Shown: positions 62,522-64,000 of the stretch, one piece after another
Layout: each line of letters opens with the position of its first letter
Position numbering within the stretch: position 1 is the stretch's first letter
Source: Bradyrhizobium sp. SZCCT0148
Lineage (GTDB): Bacteria > Pseudomonadota > Alphaproteobacteria > Rhizobiales > Xanthobacteraceae
Reading direction: 5' to 3'
DNA: 64,000 bases
Assembly (NCBI RefSeq): GCF_018129985.1
Contig: NZ_JAFCKT010000001.1
Location: forward strand, 310,001 to 374,000
Made by a program: the position numbers and the translations under genes
The notes under the pieces: generated by a model
What the model was told of the DNA's origin: nothing
Databases searched by the model: none
The model's input: the letters and a program-made list of their open reading frames with translations, nothing else

Positions 62522-63502
62522 TCATGTTTTCCGCGCCGCGCGGTAGCGCGCAGCCATCGCCTCTGTCATTTCGGCCATCTTGTCGCGGAGATCGACGGGC
62601 TCCAGCACCTCGACCTCGGAACCAAGCCGCAGCAATTCGGACGCGGCGTGCCAGGACGTCTTGCCGACGGGCACGCGCGCGATGCGCCAGCCGTCCACGT
62701 CGGTGGTCTCCTCGATCTCGATGCGCGCCTTGACGTAAGGCTGGCTCAGTGCGTCCAGCAGTTTGACGCCGAACGGCGACAGCCTGACGATCGCGACATT
62801 GGGATGCATCTCCGCTTCGAGGCGGAGCGTCGCGGCCTGCCAATAGCCGGCAAGATCGAAATCGGCGGGACGATCGAAGCGATCGTCGAGCGCGGTGCAG
62901 TCCAGCACGCGCGCGATGCGGTACGTGCGCACGCTGCTGTCGACTTGTCCGGCCAGATACCAGCTGCCGCCCTTCAGCACGAGGCCGAGCGGCGCGAGGC
63001 GACGCTGCTTTTCCGCGCGCCAGCTCTGATAGCGGATCTTGATCAGCGTCCCGCGCAGCACGGCGCCTGCAATCGTGCGCAGATGCTTCGGCTCTTCGGC
63101 CTCGCCGAACCAGCCCGGCGCGTCCAGGTGAAAGCGCTCCTGCATCCCCCTGGCATCCTGGCGCAGGTGGACTGGCAGCGCCGCCATCAGCTTGTTCTGG
63201 GCCGCGATCATTGCCGCATCCAGCCCAAGCGCTGCCGCCGGGCCCGGCAAGCCTGCCAGAAACAGCGTCTCGGCCTCGCTCGGCGACAGGCCGTTCAGCC
63301 GCACGCGATAACCGTCGAGCAGACGGTAGCCGCCTTCCGCGCCACGGTCGGCGTAGACGGGAACGCCGGACGCGGCGAGCGCGTCGATGTCGCGATAGAT
63401 CGTGCGGACCGAGACCTCGCAGGCCTCTGCGAGCTCAGGCGCAGTGACCTGCCCCCTGGCCTGGAGGGTGGTGAGGATCGACAACATCCGGCTCGCGCGC
63501 AT
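62522..63502 (-). CDS. WYL-domain transcriptional regulator (HTH + WYL, YafY type)
   Basis: A 326-residue regulator. The N-terminal helix-turn-helix is ILTTLQARGQVTAPELAEACEVSVRTIYRDIDAL; the wing follows as GVPVYADRGAEGGYRL. The WYL domain (about 140-320) shows the segment around IRYQSWRAEKQRRLAPLGLVLKGGSWYLAGQV, where the aligned motif is the WYL-like GSWYLAG. WYL proteins often sense oligonucleotides or metabolites and act on divergent genes. It diverges from the GST gene with a perfect palindrome between them (63514-63542), so it probably controls that gene and itself. Confidence 0.92.
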   Translation of the reverse strand: MRASRMLSILTTLQARGQVTAPELAEACEVSVRTIYRDIDALAASGVPVYADRGAEGGYRLLDGYRVRLNGLSPSEAETLFLAGLPGPAAALGLDAAMIAAQNKLMAALPVHLRQDARGMQERFHLDAPGWFGEAEEPKHLRTIAGAVLRGTLIKIRYQSWRAEKQRRLAPLGLVLKGGSWYLAGQVDSSVRTYRIARVLDCTALDDRFDRPADFDLAGYWQAATLRLEAEMHPNVAIVRLSPFGVKLLDALSQPYVKARIEIEETTDVDGWRIARVPVGKTSWHAASELLRLGSEVEVLEPVDLRDKMAEMTEAMAARYRAARKT

Positions 63503-63513
63503 GATTGCTTAAA

Positions 63514-63542
63514 CCATACCTGACACAGGATGTCAGGTATGG
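63514..63542. promoter_or_regulatory. Perfect 12-bp palindrome between the WYL regulator and the GST gene
   Basis: CCATACCTGACA (63514-63525), CAGGA, TGTCAGGTATGG (63531-63542): a perfect inverted repeat with five bases in the centre, in the 86-bp divergent gap. It begins 12 bases before the WYL start and ends 47 bases before the GST start. Position, perfect symmetry and divergence make it the likely operator of the WYL protein. Confidence 0.82.
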
Positions 63543-63588
63543 CGCGCTACAAGCTCCGCCATCGCCAGCAGGCCAGAGAGGATGCGCC

Positions 63589-64000
63589 ATGACCGATTCA
63601 AACCGTGTGACCTTGCATTATTCGCCGCAGAGCCGCGCCACCGGCACGCGCGTTCTGCTGGAGGAACTCGGGGCGCCCTACGATCTGCATGTCCTCAACA
63701 TGAAAGCCGGCGAGCAGCGTCAGCCGGCTTACCTCGCCATCAATCCGCTTGGAAAGGTCCCGGCGATCAGCCACGGCGGAGCCCTCGTGACCGAGCAGGT
63801 CGCGATCACCATCTATCTCGCCGATCTCTTCCCGCAGGCAGGTCTGACGCCGGCGCTGAACGATCCGTTGCGCGGGCCCTATCTACGCTGGATCGCTTAC
63901 TACGGCTCATCCTTCGAGCCGGCGCTGATCGACAAGTTCATGCAGCGCGAGCCGGCGCCGATCACGCAATCACCCTATGCCGACTACGACACCATGCTCG
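63589..64000 (+). CDS. Glutathione S-transferase, 3' end outside window
   Basis: The first 137 codons of a GST. The start MTDSNRVTLHYSPQSRATGT is followed by RVLLEELGAPYDLHVLNMKAG, the cis-Pro region INPLGKVPAISHGG and the glutathione motif LVTEQVAITIYLADLFP, then the helical domain from LTPALNDP. A beta- or theta-type GST is likely. The ATG at 63589 follows AGAGAGG. It faces the WYL regulator across the palindrome and is the probable target. The end lies beyond the window; a full gene of about 200 residues is expected. Confidence 0.88.
   Translation, partial: MTDSNRVTLHYSPQSRATGTRVLLEELGAPYDLHVLNMKAGEQRQPAYLAINPLGKVPAISHGGALVTEQVAITIYLADLFPQAGLTPALNDPLRGPYLRWIAYYGSSFEPALIDKFMQREPAPITQSPYADYDTML

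Overview
The window is high-GC DNA with long GC-rich shadow frames on both strands, frequent ATGA stop/start overlaps and several families of dispersed intergenic palindromes. Gene content (a membrane ferritin MbfA behind an Irr-type iron control element, an OpgC glucan-modifying enzyme, an Omp25-like porin, DUF1127, many acyl-CoA and aromatic catabolism families) points to an alphaproteobacterium of the Rhizobiales, most likely Bradyrhizobium or a close relative. That assignment is inference from families and style, not from a marker gene. There is no prophage, insertion sequence, CRISPR array or rRNA; the only RNA gene found is an initiator tRNA.

Layout. 1-4.6 kb: the 3' part of a peptide/amide uptake operon (permease, two ATPases) that also encodes a small GatC/AtzG-like protein and an amidase. 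4.8-5.1 kb: a small GlsB-type membrane protein. 5.3-8.4 kb: a type I secretion ATPase and its HlyD adaptor. 8.5-11 kb: AMP nucleosidase, a DUF1488 protein and a CinA/PncC amidase. 11.1-16.1 kb: two tandem amidohydrolases with a Rieske ferredoxin, an MHS-type transporter and a LysR regulator, probably one catabolic locus. 16.2-17.2 kb: DUF1127 and a GNAT enzyme, each ended by a clear terminator. 17.3-22.1 kb: enoyl-CoA hydratase, SDR, AidB-like acyl-CoA dehydrogenase and a zinc alcohol dehydrogenase. 22.2-25.3 kb: a GT-C type membrane protein and a second amidase. 25.4-27.1 kb: a cytochrome b561 gene broken by one nonsense codon, then mbfA with its operator.

27.1-31.9 kb: a collinear set of epoxide hydrolase, metallo-hydrolase, glutathione transferase, fumarylacetoacetate-hydrolase-family enzyme and a second metallo-hydrolase, interrupted by palindromic repeats. 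32.0-38.1 kb: DUF3775, two SDRs, CvpA, a GMC oxidoreductase and a coniferyl-aldehyde-type dehydrogenase. 38.4-43.9 kb: initiator tRNA, DusA, an orphan protein, and a roughly 1,000-residue zinc-ribbon/cyclase/ATPase/TPR signalling protein. 44.2-45.9 kb: OpgC and a DUF2059 exported protein. 45.9-50.9 kb: an HlyD-RbbA-YhhJ export operon. 51.1-56.2 kb: a LivK-type binding protein facing an acyl-CoA synthetase and a quinone-oxidoreductase-like MDR, then an AraC regulator. 56.5-60.6 kb: outer-membrane barrel, rubredoxin-like/metallo-hydrolase, MetX-like enzyme and a fatty-acid desaturase. 60.8-64 kb: REC-EAL phosphodiesterase, a small secreted protein, and a WYL regulator divergent from a partial GST with a perfect palindrome between them.

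The recurring theme is uptake and catabolism of amides, aromatic and fatty acyl compounds, with export systems and scattered regulators. I did not find a system I would call clearly new. The best leads are the amidase/GatC-like pair inside a peptide transporter operon, the b561 nonsense codon beside the iron gene mbfA, and several unassigned operator-like palindromes.
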